Shown in pieces: positions 23,250 to 34,891 of a DNA stretch of 64,000 nt; position 1 is the stretch's first letter; every line of letters begins with the position of its first letter. Source of the stretch: Amborella trichopoda (Eukaryota; Streptophyta; Magnoliopsida; Amborellales; Amborellaceae); NCBI RefSeq assembly GCF_000471905.2, contig NW_006499997.1, forward strand, positions 1,601,815 to 1,665,814. Direction: 5' to 3'. The position numbers were made by a program, and so were the translations under genes. The notes beneath the pieces are model-generated. The model had not been told where the DNA came from, did not search any database, and worked only from the letters and a program-made list of their open reading frames with translations.

Positions 23250-24700
23250 TAGGACTTAGCCTTTGATAGCTTTCTGTAGCACATAGGTGATGTCAAATTC
23301 CATAAATAGCAGTGACCATTTCGTCAGGCACCCTGATAAGCAAGGGCGTGGCATGAGCAACTTGATCGAATTAGCTTGTGAAATGAGTCGGACATCATAG
23401 GTGATCAAATAATGGTAGAGATTTTGAACTACGAAGACTAAGGCTAGACACATTTCCTCGATCGGGGAGTAATTCTTCTCAGCCCCTTGCATCCTGCGAC
23501 AGAGGTAGTACAAGGTGGTTTCCTTCCCTTCTTTGTTATGCTACGCAAGGAGTGCGTCAAGTGACTCATCGAGAGCGGTCACATATAAGATGAGAGGCTT
23601 CCTAGGCACAGGAATAGAGAGCACCGGGGGGTTCAGTAAATAAGTCTTGATGTCCTCTAGAGCTAATTGACATGCCTCATCCCATTCGAAGGGTACATCT
23701 TTTCTCAACAGGCATGTAAAGGGTTTACAACTTCCTAAGAGATTGACAATGAATCTCCGAATGTAGGCAAGCTTGCCTTGAAGAGATCTAAGCTCTCAGA
23801 GATTTATCGGCGGCGCCATCTCTTAAATTACTTTGATCTTGATGGGCTCGACTCCAATCCTCGACACCTGACAATAAACCCCAGGAATTTCTCTGATCGT
23901 ACGTCGAAGACACACTTCAAGGGATTCATCTTGAGCTAGTGAAGACGAAGCCGCTCAAACACCCATTCAAGATCTTGAATATGGGTACCCCTGTCTCCTG
24001 ATTTCATCACCGATTCATCAACATAACATTCTACCTCCTTATGCAACATGTCATCAAAGACGGTAGTCATGGCTTGTTAGTTCGTGGCAATTGTGTTCTT
24101 TTAACCTGAATGTCATCATTGCATAACAGAAAAAAGCAGTAGCATCTTCATCTTCGAGTGTCATCCTTATCTGATTGTATCCCAAATAACCATCCGTGAA
24201 CGAGAAGGCCTGACAATGAGCCGTGGAATCAATGAGCATCTCAGTGAAGGGAAGTGGAAAGTCATCTTTCGGACATGCAGTATTCAAGTTATGAAAGTCG
24301 ATGCAGACCCCGATTTGCTCATTTTCCTTCTTAATTGGTACGACATTGGCCAACCACTTCGGGTATTTGACCTCTCGGATGAAACTCATTTCCTTGAGCC
24401 TTCTTACCTCAGCATCAATGTGAATTTTAGGGCCATATCGAAACCTCCTAAATTTCTGCTTCACGGGCTTGAAGGATGAGTCGATACCGAGCCGATGGAC
24501 TGCGACCTGAGGGCTAAGACTATACATCTCATGATAGTACCAAGCGAAGATGTATCGATTTGCTCGTAGGAAGATGACATACTCCTCTTTTTCTTCCGGT
24601 GACATGATGGCTGAAATGAAGGTTGGCCTTGGGTCAGTCTCATCACCCAGATTTATCTCTTCTAGATCATCGGTTGTGGCTTGTATGCCATCTTCCAATA
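23250..24700 (-). pseudogene. Tat reverse transcriptase and first RNase H
   Basis: RT blocks: 'MSPEEKEEYVIFLRAN' and 'RYIFAWYYHEM' (~24540-24600), 'WLANVVPIKKEN' (~24330), 'CIDFHNLNTACPKDDFPLP' (~24280), 'FSFTDGYLGYNQIRM' (~24180-24210), then the primer-grip half in 23520-24050. RNase H follows at 23256-23513 ('KNYSPIEEMCLALVF', 'FDITYVLQKAIKG'). Together they form a standard Gypsy pol core with several interruptions. The ~24830-25290 segment upstream is a Pro/Ser-rich linker between protease and RT. Confidence 0.9.
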
Positions 24701-24829
24701 CTTGGGGGCTTGCTCAACCTCCGCTTCATCGGCAGTCAGAAAGCTAGAGGATTCCTCTGTAACCTTGAATGCCTCCACTTTCTGACTAAGAGTTACCAAT
24801 TCTCTTGCCATCTCCACTTCGGCTAGGGT

Positions 24830-26293
24830 TTCAATGACATGGGACATAGACACTGTCTCAGTTTCCTGTGTGAACTGGGAATGGTTGGTTTCAAGGAGAG
24901 AGGGGTTAAAAGGTGGGAAAAGTGAATTTTGAGGAGTTTGGATGAGTTAATGAGGACCTGGGTCGGAGGGAAAAGGCTTAGAAGATGAGGGGGAAGGGTC
25001 TTGAGGAGCTTGGGTAGCTTGGGGAAGATCATCTTGAGAGAGGGGAGGTTTGTGAAGTAAGGGAGGTGGGGGTGAAGGTTCAAAAGGTGAGAGTAATGAA
25101 TAGGGAGGGGCCACCATATTGTATGACAAACTTCATATTGCTGGGAAGAAGGGTGAGAGACTTTGGCATATCCAATCCCTTTTCTTGCATCATTTTGAGC
25201 AGCAGCTACCTCAATTGCTTTGAATGGGGCAATCATCCCTTTGCCATCTTTTAGTGCTTGAATGATCGTGGGCTCATAATCCATCTTCCTCATGACTTGA
25301 GGGACTTGGTGACTATAGAGACGCTATTCCGGAAGTACCTTAGCATCTTTATAAGGATGTCCTTTGGTGGACCCAAGTCCATTGGGACTTCATGTCTCTG
25401 AAACAAACCCCAACAATGGCTTAAAAGATGTAAATTTCAAGAGGACCTCTTCTACATTAGCCTTCCCTTTTTTGATGACCTCCCGTTGACCAAGAAGTTT
25501 TTGATGACCTCTAGTTGATCCAAGTGGTCAAGCTAAGGAAGAGGGGTGTTATTAGAAGCTTGGGCTGGTGAAGGGGGAGTGCCAATTGTAATTGGGTGGC
25601 TCAGATCTCCTCTTGCCAAGGAGTCTGAAATGTGCAAGACCTTTTGGGATTGCACAGATAAGCTGGCCTTTGGGTAAGTGTTATCCTCCCCTCTTAAAGA
25701 GGTCGGGATGCGCAAGACCTTGTGGTCGGCTTGGTTAGCCTCAATAGTCTGGTGCGATGCTTTTGCCTTTAGGAGGGGGATGGGGATATGCAGGACTTTT
25801 TGATAATCCGACATCTAAGTGACCCTTGGTGCCAGAGCATCAATGTCCATAGCTTCCTCATGCTTTGCAGTGGGTTCTGGTTCGGTCGTCATTAGGTGTG
25901 ACTCTGGAGTCAGGGGAATGGGGGATGAAGTTTGCCCTCATGGTATTCAAGTGGTATTTCCAAGGGAGAGATGGGGACATTTGCATGGATAGAAGTCAAA
26001 GGGAGTACCTTGCCATTTCTCTTCTCCTCTTGGAACATGCTGAGGAGAGTTCTTCCCACATCTTCTGCATCATTATGAGAAGATCCTTCCACCTTTCGTA
26101 TGGGATGAGCTTCTGAGGCCATTACTGGCTCTTGGGGTGGTTCACGATTGGCAAAGTAGTATTTTGCATCCGCATAATGAGTTTCAGCGATGGAGAAAGG
26201 TCTCTTATCAACATAGAACGTGTATTGTCTCCCTTCCCGACTGTAATTGAAACATTGGTGAAGTGTGGATGGGACGACCCCTGGGTCATGCAT
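24830..26293 (-). pseudogene. Tat linker region between protease and RT
   Basis: Low-complexity Pro/Leu/Ser-rich and Lys/Ser-rich stretches, plus the recognisable Tat block 'VVPSTLHQCFNYSREG' and 'FSIAETHYADAKYYF' (~26130-26290). This block in the family follows the protease with the pattern VPSTLHQ..K and ESHYADAKYY. The role of the linker is not known. Confidence 0.7.
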
Positions 26294-26740
26294 TCAGAGG
26301 TGACCGAGCAAGATATTATACGAGGTATCCATCTCAATCACATGGAATTGGGCATAGTCGTTCAAGTCACCAATTTTTAGATAGAGAAGGATCATGTCAG
26401 CCGGCTTCTCCCCTGACTGATTGAACCCCTGAACTGTGACGTTCATCAGTGTGAGATCGTCTGGTCTCAACCCTATGTGGGTGAGAATCCTTCTTGGGAT
26501 GAGGTTTACTCTAGATCTTCTGTCAAGCATGATTCGACATATGGGATGAGCATGCAACTCACCAGTCACGAAAAGGGGTCGATTGTGAAACTTCCCTCCC
26601 AATTGAAGGTCGTCATCAGAGAAAGTGACTGCCATATAATTGTTTAGAACTGCAGGGTCCACTTCAATCCGCTCAACTTGGGTCTCATATACTTCGGGAC
26701 GGGAGAGAGCTTGTATGAGAGCCATACAATAATCACCTTA
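26294..26740 (-). pseudogene. Tat aspartic protease remnant
   Basis: Minus-strand 'AVTFSDDDLQLGGKFHNRPL', 'NLIPRRILTHIGL', 'GFNQSGEKPADMI' and 'YAQFHVIEMDTSYNILLG' follow the retroviral-type protease fold of Tat elements (substrate flap, then the ILLGR-type end). Placed between gag and the linker as expected. Confidence 0.8.
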
Positions 26741-28200
26741 AACCATTAGAGAGTCATAGACACTCAATAGGGCAGGGAGTTTCCTTAGGTGTCCAATCAC
26801 CTCATACTTGACTTTGTCATCGTTTAACTCATGGACTCCTTGGTTTTGCCACTGGTCTTCGTGGTATTGGAGGTGGTGAAGCAGGTTTGGGTAATGGAGG
26901 GTTGTTTGTGAGTGTGGGTTGGCTTGATCGCACAGCTGGGCTTGGTATCAGTTGGTCAGATTAGATGGTTGGAATGGGTATAGGCTAGATTGACTGCGTT
27001 GCCGGGATGGGTGTAGGCTGGTTAGATTGGATGATTGGAACGAGTACAGGCTGGCTAGATTGTGCAGTGAGGGTAGGTGTAGGTAGAACGGGGGATGATG
27101 TAACTTGAGGGCGTTGAGGATTTATAATGAAAGTTGGAGATAGGTTTGGGTATGGAACTAAGGGTGGTCCCGGGTATTTGAGGAGGGTCGGTGGATCAGA
27201 TGGAGTGTTTGGCTATGGAATTAGTGGCAGACCAGCGTATTTTAGGAGTCTTGGTTGTTTTGGTTTTTATACGAGTGGTTGAAGTTTCCTCCCTAACCTT
27301 AAGACAATTTGGCTGACATTGATCATCCCTTCAGCGACTCGCATTACGTGGCATGCTTCAGAAGAAGAGTACCTTTGGCCTTTTCTATCCGTCCATTGCT
27401 GTTTCTAGTCGGGCTTAGGAGGCCATCGAGACTTTTTGGGCCTCGGGTTCCGGTATCGCTCGATCAACTCTTCAGGAGAGGGAAGGGGTTTCTTCTTGGA
27501 CCTGGAGGCTAAAGCATCAGCAACGGTTAGAAAACCAGCTGCATGTGCCAGCTTGAGAGAAGAACGGTTTAAAGAGTCGGCGATAGGAGAGGGGGAAGAT
27601 CTTTTAGGGTCATCACTCAAGTTGGATTGAGCCAGGTAGCTTTTGGGGTCATCACCTGTATTACAATCAAGTAGGCTTTTAACGTCTTCACTCTCATTGG
27701 ACGTAATCGGGAAACCTTTTATGTCATAACCCTTGCTAGGCATGTGCAGTGGATCTTTAAGGTCTTTACCTTGCATGGACCATTGAAGGGTGTTTTTTAA
27801 GTCATCACCCTTATCGGACGAATGAGGGGAGATTTGGGTAGATGCCACTCTTGGGACGACTTCTTGACTAGTTTGTAAATTCTAATCATAGCCATCTTCA
27901 TGCAACATGACTAGTTCGGGGAGGAGGTCTTGCAAGGTTAGCAAATGAGGGAATGGTGGGAGGAACATTGCATCAAAGGTGGGTTGGGGTATTTCTTCTC
28001 CTTTGGTGACCAGCTCACGGGGCTCGTCTACCTTTTCCCTTCTTATTGACAGGAGCAGGCTGGCGAGGCACGCAGGGTCTACGTGTCATGTTTGCCTAGC
28101 GAATTACCTTCCTCTTCATGGATTTCATCCTACTTTGCCCCTTGGAAGTTTACTAAGGCTGTGAAGTAGTAGGCTCCTCGGAGTCGTGGACCTGAGGAGG
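26741..28200 (-). pseudogene. Tat gag-protease spacer
   Basis: Minus-strand frames here are fragmentary. 26860-27290 contains short repeated GGNTGG..TGGNNTGGGTATAGG-like units on the plus strand, and 27405-27850 encodes a run of 'DDLK', 'DDPKS' motifs with a basic KKSRWPPK end. It most likely represents the variable C-terminal part of gag. No independent gene is supported. Confidence 0.5.
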
Positions 28201-28224
28201 TGCATCTTCACACGTGGTTTGTTC

Positions 28225-29740
28225 TTAATTGACTTCATGTACCATCAGTCTAGGCTCTTGAGCAGATTGTTCGTGGTCCATGACAATGACGTTCACTGCT
28301 ATCCGTCCTCTTTCCATCTTTTCTTGTACAAGAGCTCGGAAGCCGAAACACTGAGATATGTCATGGCCTATTATCTGATGGTATAGGCACCAAAGATTCT
28401 TAGTCCACTGGACTATGTGTTGAGGGGAGATCATTTCTTCTTGGACCATCATGGCAAATATGGCGGGGACAAGGTCGAATGGCAACTCATTGGAATGAAG
28501 CCTTCGAACTTGTTCTTCTTCTTGGACTGTGACTATGTGAGAAACTTCAGCGGTCTCGAATGCCTTCTTGAGGCTATCCAATTGTATTTGGCCTTTCTAA
28601 ATCAGTGTTTTGATGTGGTCATTAAGGGTGAAGCGATCTTGGACTGGATGCCCCTACATCAGGTGGTATGCGCAATACCTCTTGTTGTTCACGAGTCTGG
28701 TCTCATTTGACCCTTTGCCTCAGGAAGGACAATCATTCCTTGCTCCAACAGCATCCGAAAGGGGGTCGGGACCCACTCCTTATCAAAGTTGCAAACCTTG
28801 TTCCTCTTTTCTTCTCAATAGTCCTTTCGATAGAGGCCTTGAGGTGGTGGAACCCTATTGTAGGACTATGATTGTTGTTGCCTCTGCTGAGGGTCTCCTG
28901 AGTTTTTAAGGGCAATATGCCCTGGAAGTGTCCAAGGTTTGAAGAGGGGCATGGTCAATAGATTGTTTAGCTGGCGAAACGGTGACTGCTGCACTAATTG
29001 CAACTCTTTGCTAGCTGCCTCGCGATTATTACCAGTATGCTGGTTGACTCCCCCGCTCGAGGTTTACAACGAGGCTCCCCTGTGGTTCTTGAACAAGCTT
29101 TCTATACGGACTGACTTAGAAATCAGATCTGAAATAATGGTGGGGTTCAAGGCTTCAACATGCAATGAGATCTCGGATCGAATATTGCGGACACATGGCT
29201 GCACTGCATCAGTTTCTGGCATAGGGTTGCTTTGGTACATGGCCGAATCCTTCCATCTGACGATGAACTGATGAACGGGTTCATGTGGTCCCTGGGTCAT
29301 AGTAAGATGTTATATGGCCTGCATGTCCCTCTCAACCTCATAGAAGTGCTTGTAGAATAAGTGCTCCATCTCTTCCCAGGACTGAACAAAGTTTGGTGGG
29401 AGACGAGCATACCACCTGACTGTCGGTCCTTTTAGGGTTTCCACAAATTGACAGAGAAGGAGTCTACCGTCTGAGGCCGTTTCTTGGCATGCAGACACAA
29501 AGTGTGCAATATGCTAATTGGGTGAGCCTGTACCATTGAAGACCAGAAGCCTTCCCTTTTGGTAATTTGTCGAGAACGGAAACAAATTGATGAATACAGG
29601 ATAGTTGTTGCGATAAAGAGCAGTATCTTGCACCCCAGGGATCTGTCTGTTTCGTAGGCTATGATTAACCGTAGCAAATATTAGTCTATGTAATTGGGTG
29701 AGGGAGAGCCTGAGAAGGCATCGGGGGAGAATAACCATAC
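28225..29740 (-). pseudogene. Tat gag remnant
   Basis: Blocks in order on the minus strand: 'NLFPFSTNYQKGRLLVFNG' (~29560), 'LLLCQFVETLKGPTVRWYAR' (~29400-29460), 'FYKHFYEVERDMQAI', 'MTQGPHEPVHQFIVRWKDSA' (~29240-29300), 'NIRSEISLHVEALNPTII' and, near 28345-28390, a knuckle of form C.YH...GH....C. The same blocks occur in the plus-strand copy at 61600-62600. This is gag of a Tat-type element, which builds the capsid in family members. The frame is interrupted many times, and sequence upstream of about 29740 passes straight into LTR DNA. Confidence 0.85.
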
Positions 29741-31665
29741 GTCGTCAGAGGAGGGGGAGAGAAGGACAGAGATATATAGATAGAGAAGAGAGAGGGAAAA
29801 AAGGGGATGGGTCGATGGTTTACTCGCCAGCCCCGCTAAGTGCGAGAGAGAGAGTGAGAGAGAGAACGAGAGAGAAAGAGGGGAAAGAAGGAGATGAAAG
29901 GGGGGAGAGAGAGAAAGAAGGAGAGTGAGAGGCAGAATGAGAGAGAAAGAGGGGGAAGAAAGAGAGGGAAGGAGGAGAGAGTGAGTGAGAGAGGAGAGAC
30001 AAAGAGGTAAAAGAGAAGGGAAAAGAGAGAAAGAGTGAATGGGGGAGGAAAGAGAAAGAGTGAGGGGTTACCTAGTGTGGCCCTTGAAAAGGACCGGGGA
30101 CTAAATTGGGAGTGAAGAGTTCCAAAGAGGAAGCAAGGGCTCCTTGGTAGGAAGTGAGAAGTTTTAGGGGTATTCTCCAGTGGGGGAACGTTTTCTTTCT
30201 CTTCTCTTTTGGGGAAAGGAGTAGAGACAAAAATATTGCAAACCAAGGAAACTCAAGTCAATTTCATTCATTTTTGAGCTTATGAGCAAGAGAGCTTTTA
30301 CAAATGATCATGCAATACTTATATAGCACCCCCTTGGAACAAGGGTGGATGCTCAAAACTAACCCTAATGGCTAAAAGTTACACTTTTATGATTTAAATT
30401 TAAATCCCGTTTTTGGGGAAAAATGACCAATTTGTCCTTACCCACAATCTTGAAAATAGCAATATGGTCCTCAAAAAGGGGCCATGGACTATGGTGGTCA
30501 TTTGGGGCTCATTTCAAGCCCCTCCGACAATCTTCCGACAAAAAAAATGCACGAAAGTGATGGTCTTGGCGAGGCGATCGTTTTGACATACTACTTGATC
30601 CTCGAATCGAAGTGTTGAGTTCTTGACAAAATCTGGCAAAAGATAGGAAATTTACGATCTTAGATCTTAGATCTTATCCGTTCTTTGATGTTTTGACTCA
30701 ATCTTACTATCCTAGACTGATGGGAAAGCCACCATAATCATTTTGTGACAAGAATGACTCGATTTTGTCATCGGAACACCACTTTCTGAATTGGGGAAGT
30801 TGCTGGAATATGGATTCCTGTCGTCGAAAAATACCTCTTTTTGCAAACTCAAAATAATGCCTTTGTGGTTGTTTATCACATATGATGTTCAGCCCTTGAC
30901 GTCATGGTCGCAACAGACTCGTTTCAAGTTGATTCGAGGTCGGGGCTTCATGATATGACTGTTTGATTTAAGGGATCTCCTTCTTGCATAAATCTGTAAT
31001 ACATGAGTTTTCTTGAACAACTTCTCTCTAGGATTTCTTCCACCTTGTGCCGTGTCACGGGCCATGCCACGTATCAAAACGTGAGCGTCGACGAGAAGAA
31101 GAACCTCCTGAAATTTGGGCTCGATCCGACTTAAATGGAGAAGTTATGACCTTTTTGAAGGTGATCCCGAAATCATAAGACAGTTTCCATTTCACCGAGG
31201 GTGCACCAAAATAGTGCATACCCTACCTTTTTTGGGTAAGTTGACCGTAAAATGGTCTAGAAGTGACCGAATGAGTTGAAATTTGATATCTGGGGGGTTT
31301 TCAGACATTTTAAATCCAATGAAAGTAGTCTGGTGGTCATCTGTGGCCCCGTTGATAGGGTTGTAGTTAAAAGGTGCTTTTTCAGCATGTAAAGGGCTGA
31401 ATTTGAAAATTGGTTTTACGTGTGATCTACCTTAACGTCGTCGGATCGCGACGAAACTTGGTGGATGTTCTAAGTGAGTCAAGAGCTACCCCCACATGCT
31501 TTCTGGGACCGATCCAATGCCTTTCAAAAAATCGGTCTAGATTAGGGTTTATTTTAATAGTGCTTCCATAGTCTGCAGGCATTTTGGTACTCGCGGGCCT
31601 AGATCGCTATTGGCTTCCTCTTTATTGGCACCGGGGATACAAATGTCGAAAAATTCCTTATAACA
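29741..31665 (-). repeat. Right (5') LTR of the Tat element, short copy
   Basis: Aligns with 11580-13456 of the left LTR, ending CCTTATAACA at 31665. The remaining ~1.35 kb of the left LTR has no counterpart here. 29741-30060 is purine-rich. The TATA box reads on the minus strand at 30319-30325. Confidence 0.75.
30319..30325 (-). promoter_or_regulatory. LTR TATA box, right copy
   Basis: Minus-strand GCTATATAAGTA. Same place in the LTR as the site at 12102-12108. Confidence 0.6.
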
Positions 31666-31670
31666 ATGTC
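31666..31670. repeat. Right 5-bp target duplication ATGTC
   Basis: Follows the terminal CA of the Tat right LTR. Pairs with ATGCC at 10217-10221, with one transition between them. Confidence 0.7.
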
Positions 31671-32324
31671 TTGTTTGGATCAAGACCAGACTTGTCCTTT
31701 TCCATGAGTATGATTAGGCAGTTCCAATGTAACCCTAAGAATGAGCTTTGGAAGGCTGTTAAAAGAGTTCTAAGGTACTTAAAAAGAATTGAGAACTATG
31801 CACTAACGTATGGGGGATGTTAAAAAATTGTGGTGCAAGTATATACAAATGCTAGCTATCAAGATGAACTTGATGGCATGAAATCTACATCTATATATGT
31901 GTTTGTGCTTGGAGGTGGTGTTATTTCAAAAAAAGAAGATGTTGTGGCATTATCCACAGTGGAGTCAGAATACATGGCTTGTTGTTTAGCAGCCATTAAG
32001 GCTATATGGATAAAGAAGTTCTTTAATCGACTATAGTTTTGAGGCTGTATGATGTGCGTGTGAGGATCTTTTGCAACAACTAAGCTGCATTTTTTGGGAA
32101 TAAGTTGCCACAATTTCATAATAAATCCAGGTATATCAAGCCGTGATATTATCATGTTCGAAATGAGAAACAACTTGGAGAGATCGAGATGACATACATT
32201 CCCACAGAGGCAATGGTTGCAGACCCTTTAACAAAATGTTAGTTTCAAATGTTTTGTATATAGGATGAGACTGAGAGAGAGTGAAGAAGAGAGATTGTAA
32301 AACCTTCAAAGACCAACTGGAATA
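31671..32324 (+). pseudogene. Copia RT end and RNase H, 3' part
   Basis: Continuation of the Copia pol remnant that stops at 10221. It encodes 'SRPDLSFSMSMIRQF' and 'KRVLRYLKRIENYALTYGG' (RT end, ~31680-31820), 'YTNASYQDELDGMKSTS' and 'GGGVISKKEDVVALSTVESE' followed by YMA (RNase H, ~31840-31980), then 'TYIPTEAMVADPLTK' (~32190-32240). This ordering is diagnostic of Ty1/Copia. The 3' untranslated tail runs to the LTR at 32325. Fossil, several interruptions. Confidence 0.9.
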
Positions 32325-33880
32325 TGCTGGGTTTTTTTGGACCTTTAAAGGCCTTACGCGAGCATGTAACGAATTTTGTGTTAATGGAATAATAAACTCC
32401 AGTGGGAATATAGTCCAGAGGAATTGAAGTTGGCAATACTGATGCCGAGACTTAGACTAAACTTGACGAGATAGATTGAGTTGAGTTGTGAAACCCTATG
32501 ATACCTGAGCATATAGCACAACTGGAAATGTTAGTAGGGTTAACCCTTGATGAGGTAGGAGAGATGCCTGAGATAGTTATCTAATGGATTGTGATCCTTG
32601 TGAGTGATTGATAGGCTTGAAGGGACAAGGGCCAAATCGTCAGCATAACCATCACACAACATCTACATATAATAGTTGCAGTGGAAAGTGAACACTATTG
32701 AGGGTGTTGCCTGTACATGTATGAGAGGTTGTCCCCATACACCAATTGCGAGGTGTGTGAACTAGTATGTGTGACTTAGGCTTGTCCCTAGAGGGAACTT
32801 GCAGTCCATAAACTATGATTGTGTTATCATCACCTATTGACTAAGTTTAATAGCCCAATCATGAACTCCTATGATGGACTGTGGGTATACTAAATTAGTT
32901 TGAGAAAGTGAGTGTGGGATATGGTCACTAGTAGGGATGGGGTGCCTCAGTATTTTCACATTTTTTTTAACGAAGTTGGATTTAATTCCTATCAAATTAA
33001 TTTATAAATAATTTATTTTGTTATAATTTATTTTTAGAATATTAAAATAAATTTTTAGAAGTCTCTGGATATTTTATTTCATTAAAATTGATTTTTAAAT
33101 AAGCTAAACTAAAGTTTTTTGCATTTAAATATTCATAAAATAAAATAAAATATTTATACTTTTCTAAAAATCATTTTATAGTTCTAAAATTATTAAAATA
33201 TATTGGGGCCCATTATACTCTATTGGCACCACCATTTCAGCGCATTTTGTTGAGGCTGTGGGGCCCACTAATGCCATGGAGTGGCAAGCCCCACTTTTCT
33301 CCCTCTTAAAATAAGATAGAACAGTTTTTGAAAAGAGACTAATTGATTTTCAAAAGTAGCATGTGTAGAGATTGATTGAAAATAAAAGCGAGTATATTAT
33401 ATTTTATGTACATTAAATATTTGATAGAATTAGGTTAAGAAAGCTAAAGAATAATGGTCTAGCACCTTCTATTAGATCATTATGGTTGATATATGGATTG
33501 TATGGCTAAAATCTTTCACCTCGCAGGTCACCTTTGATCAATAGTTTAGATAAATCTCTAAAAAGATGGCTAAACCCTAGAAATTATAACCTTAACCTCA
33601 TCTTTATAACATCTCTCATTTAGGGGGTCTTACGCTCTCTCTCCTCAAGGTGGCATGCCTCCCCGTAGAGAAACAAGAAGAGAGCACCTTTGTTCCACTT
33701 GCTCTCAAACCCATAGAAGGATTTCTACTCAAAGCTTTCCAACACAGTGAGATCTAAAAAAGTCCTTGATCCTGTGCGCCATTGGTGGATGAGATCCGGT
33801 GTAGGGTGTACAAAGTTCAATTAATATAATCTTTTGACATTTTATTTATTATTATTGCATTCTAATGTTTCTTGTTTCCA
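32325..33880 (+). repeat. Copia 3' LTR
   Basis: Begins TGCTGGGTTT just after the RNase H tail and has ACCTTTAAAGGCC close to its start. It matches the minus-strand LTR at 1-1894 in block order over its whole length. The right end is approximate: no clear terminal CA with a matching duplication could be fixed. The middle is AT-rich, and a CTCTCTC leader lies near 33630. Confidence 0.75.
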
Positions 33881-34410
33881 TGTTCAAGTTGGTGTAATTT
33901 TGATTATGTAATGAAGAGTTGTTAAAATGGCTGTGAGAATCCAAATTTATTTATTTATTTATTTGAGTACTTATTGTAAACACCGGATTTATGCAAGTGT
34001 TCTAACCTAAAAAATTTCACACAACATAATCCTCATAAGAGGGTACTAAAATCTCAATTGAAATAACATACATCTTTAGTCTCCTCCAATAACTCAAAAT
34101 TTTATACTACAATTACCACACCTTCTAGTTTACTAATCAAACTTCTTCCCATTTTTTAACTCATACCCTATAGATTTTGAATTTAGTATCATAAATTTAT
34201 TGTTTATTTGAAATTATATAGAGAGACATTTGAAAGACTTCTATAAAAAATAAATAAAAATAATGCTTATCATAATAAAATCATATTGTCCAGATGACTT
34301 ATCATGTTGAAACCAATGTCATGTTAGAAAACATGTGATTGCATGTAAGCGCCTTCCAAAGGCACTTAAAATAAGTAGAAAATAGTGTCATGACTGTAAA
34401 ATGGTACAAG
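33881..34410. other. AT-rich non-coding DNA
   Basis: Contains a TTTATTTATTTATTTATTTG run (~33945-33965). No gene or element end is visible. Confidence 0.5.
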
Positions 34411-34510
34411 TTATTATTATAAAATATTTTTGGAATGGTGATAATGTTATTATTAAAAATATTTTTGGAATGGTGATAATGTTATCATTAAAAATCTTTT
34501 TGGAATGGTG
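34411..34510. repeat. 35-bp tandem repeat, about three copies
   Basis: Unit GTTATTATTAAAAATATTTT + TGGAATGGTGATAAT at 34411-34445, 34446-34480 and 34481-34510, spaced exactly 35 bases. Confidence 0.9.
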
Positions 34511-34610
34511 TGATGATGATTTTAAGTCAATATTTTAGTGGAATTTTGTGACAAAAAGAAGAAAATGATAATTCTGCATTTTAGTAGAATTTTGTGACAA
34601 AAGAGAAAGA

Positions 34611-34700
34611 AACGATAGTTTATAGGCACGTGCTGGTAAAAGGGATAGTTTATAGGCTCGTGCTGGTAAAAGGGATAGTTTATAGGCACGTGCTGGTAAA
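34611..34700. repeat. 30-bp tandem repeat, three copies, with G-box core
   Basis: Unit GATAGTTTATAGGCACGTGC + TGGTAAAAGG, three times. Copies 1 and 3 carry CACGTG, the plant G-box core; copy 2 reads CTCGTG. It is in a gene-free stretch, so no regulatory role is claimed. Confidence 0.9.
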
Positions 34701-34799
34701 GGGTTAGTAATGCATTTCCTATATTCCTTCTAGACATAGCCAAACAATAACAATGTATTTCTCAAGTTGCATCTAAATACCACCCAAATAATAACAATC

Positions 34800-34888
34800 T
34801 ATTTACAGGTAATGTATTCCGCAGTAATGTATTACGCCAGTAATATATTTCACAGACAATATATTTCCAGGTATCCGAACGACCCCTA
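34800..34888. mobile_element. Possible DNA-transposon terminus
   Basis: Ends GGTATCCGAACGACCCCTA, the reverse of the common plant terminus AGGGG(C/T)CGTTTGG. It is preceded by repeats of 'TAATGTATT.C' type. The same kind of end is at 44250-44285. The partner end and target duplication were not found. Confidence 0.35.
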
Positions 34889-34891
34889 ATG

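Larger units (their letters stand above)
10222..31665 (-). mobile_element. Tat-lineage Ty3/Gypsy element inserted into Copia
   Basis: A 21.4-kb element in minus orientation bounded by TGGTTTGGCATC on the left and CCTTATAACA on the right (TG...CA), with 5-bp target duplications ATGCC/ATGTC. Order on the minus strand, from right to left: 5' LTR, gag, protease, reverse transcriptase, RNase H, a second (archaeal-type) RNase H, integrase, a 70-bp tandem array, an antisense extra ORF, a long repeat-rich untranslated region, 3' LTR. The dual RNase H, the CxYHxxxGH-type gag knuckle and the antisense ORF place it in the Tat group (Retand/Grande/Ogre kin). Coding frames are broken many times, so it is a fossil. 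By eye the LTRs differ by roughly 12-15%, which implies an old insertion, yet one younger than the Copia copy it interrupts. Confidence 0.85.

Noticed and set aside
10222-31675. TTTGG near both ends of the Tat element as its target duplication
   Set aside because: TTTGG at 10225 lies inside the left LTR start. ATGCC/ATGTC directly abuts the TG and CA ends and gives colinear Copia flanks, so it is the better choice.
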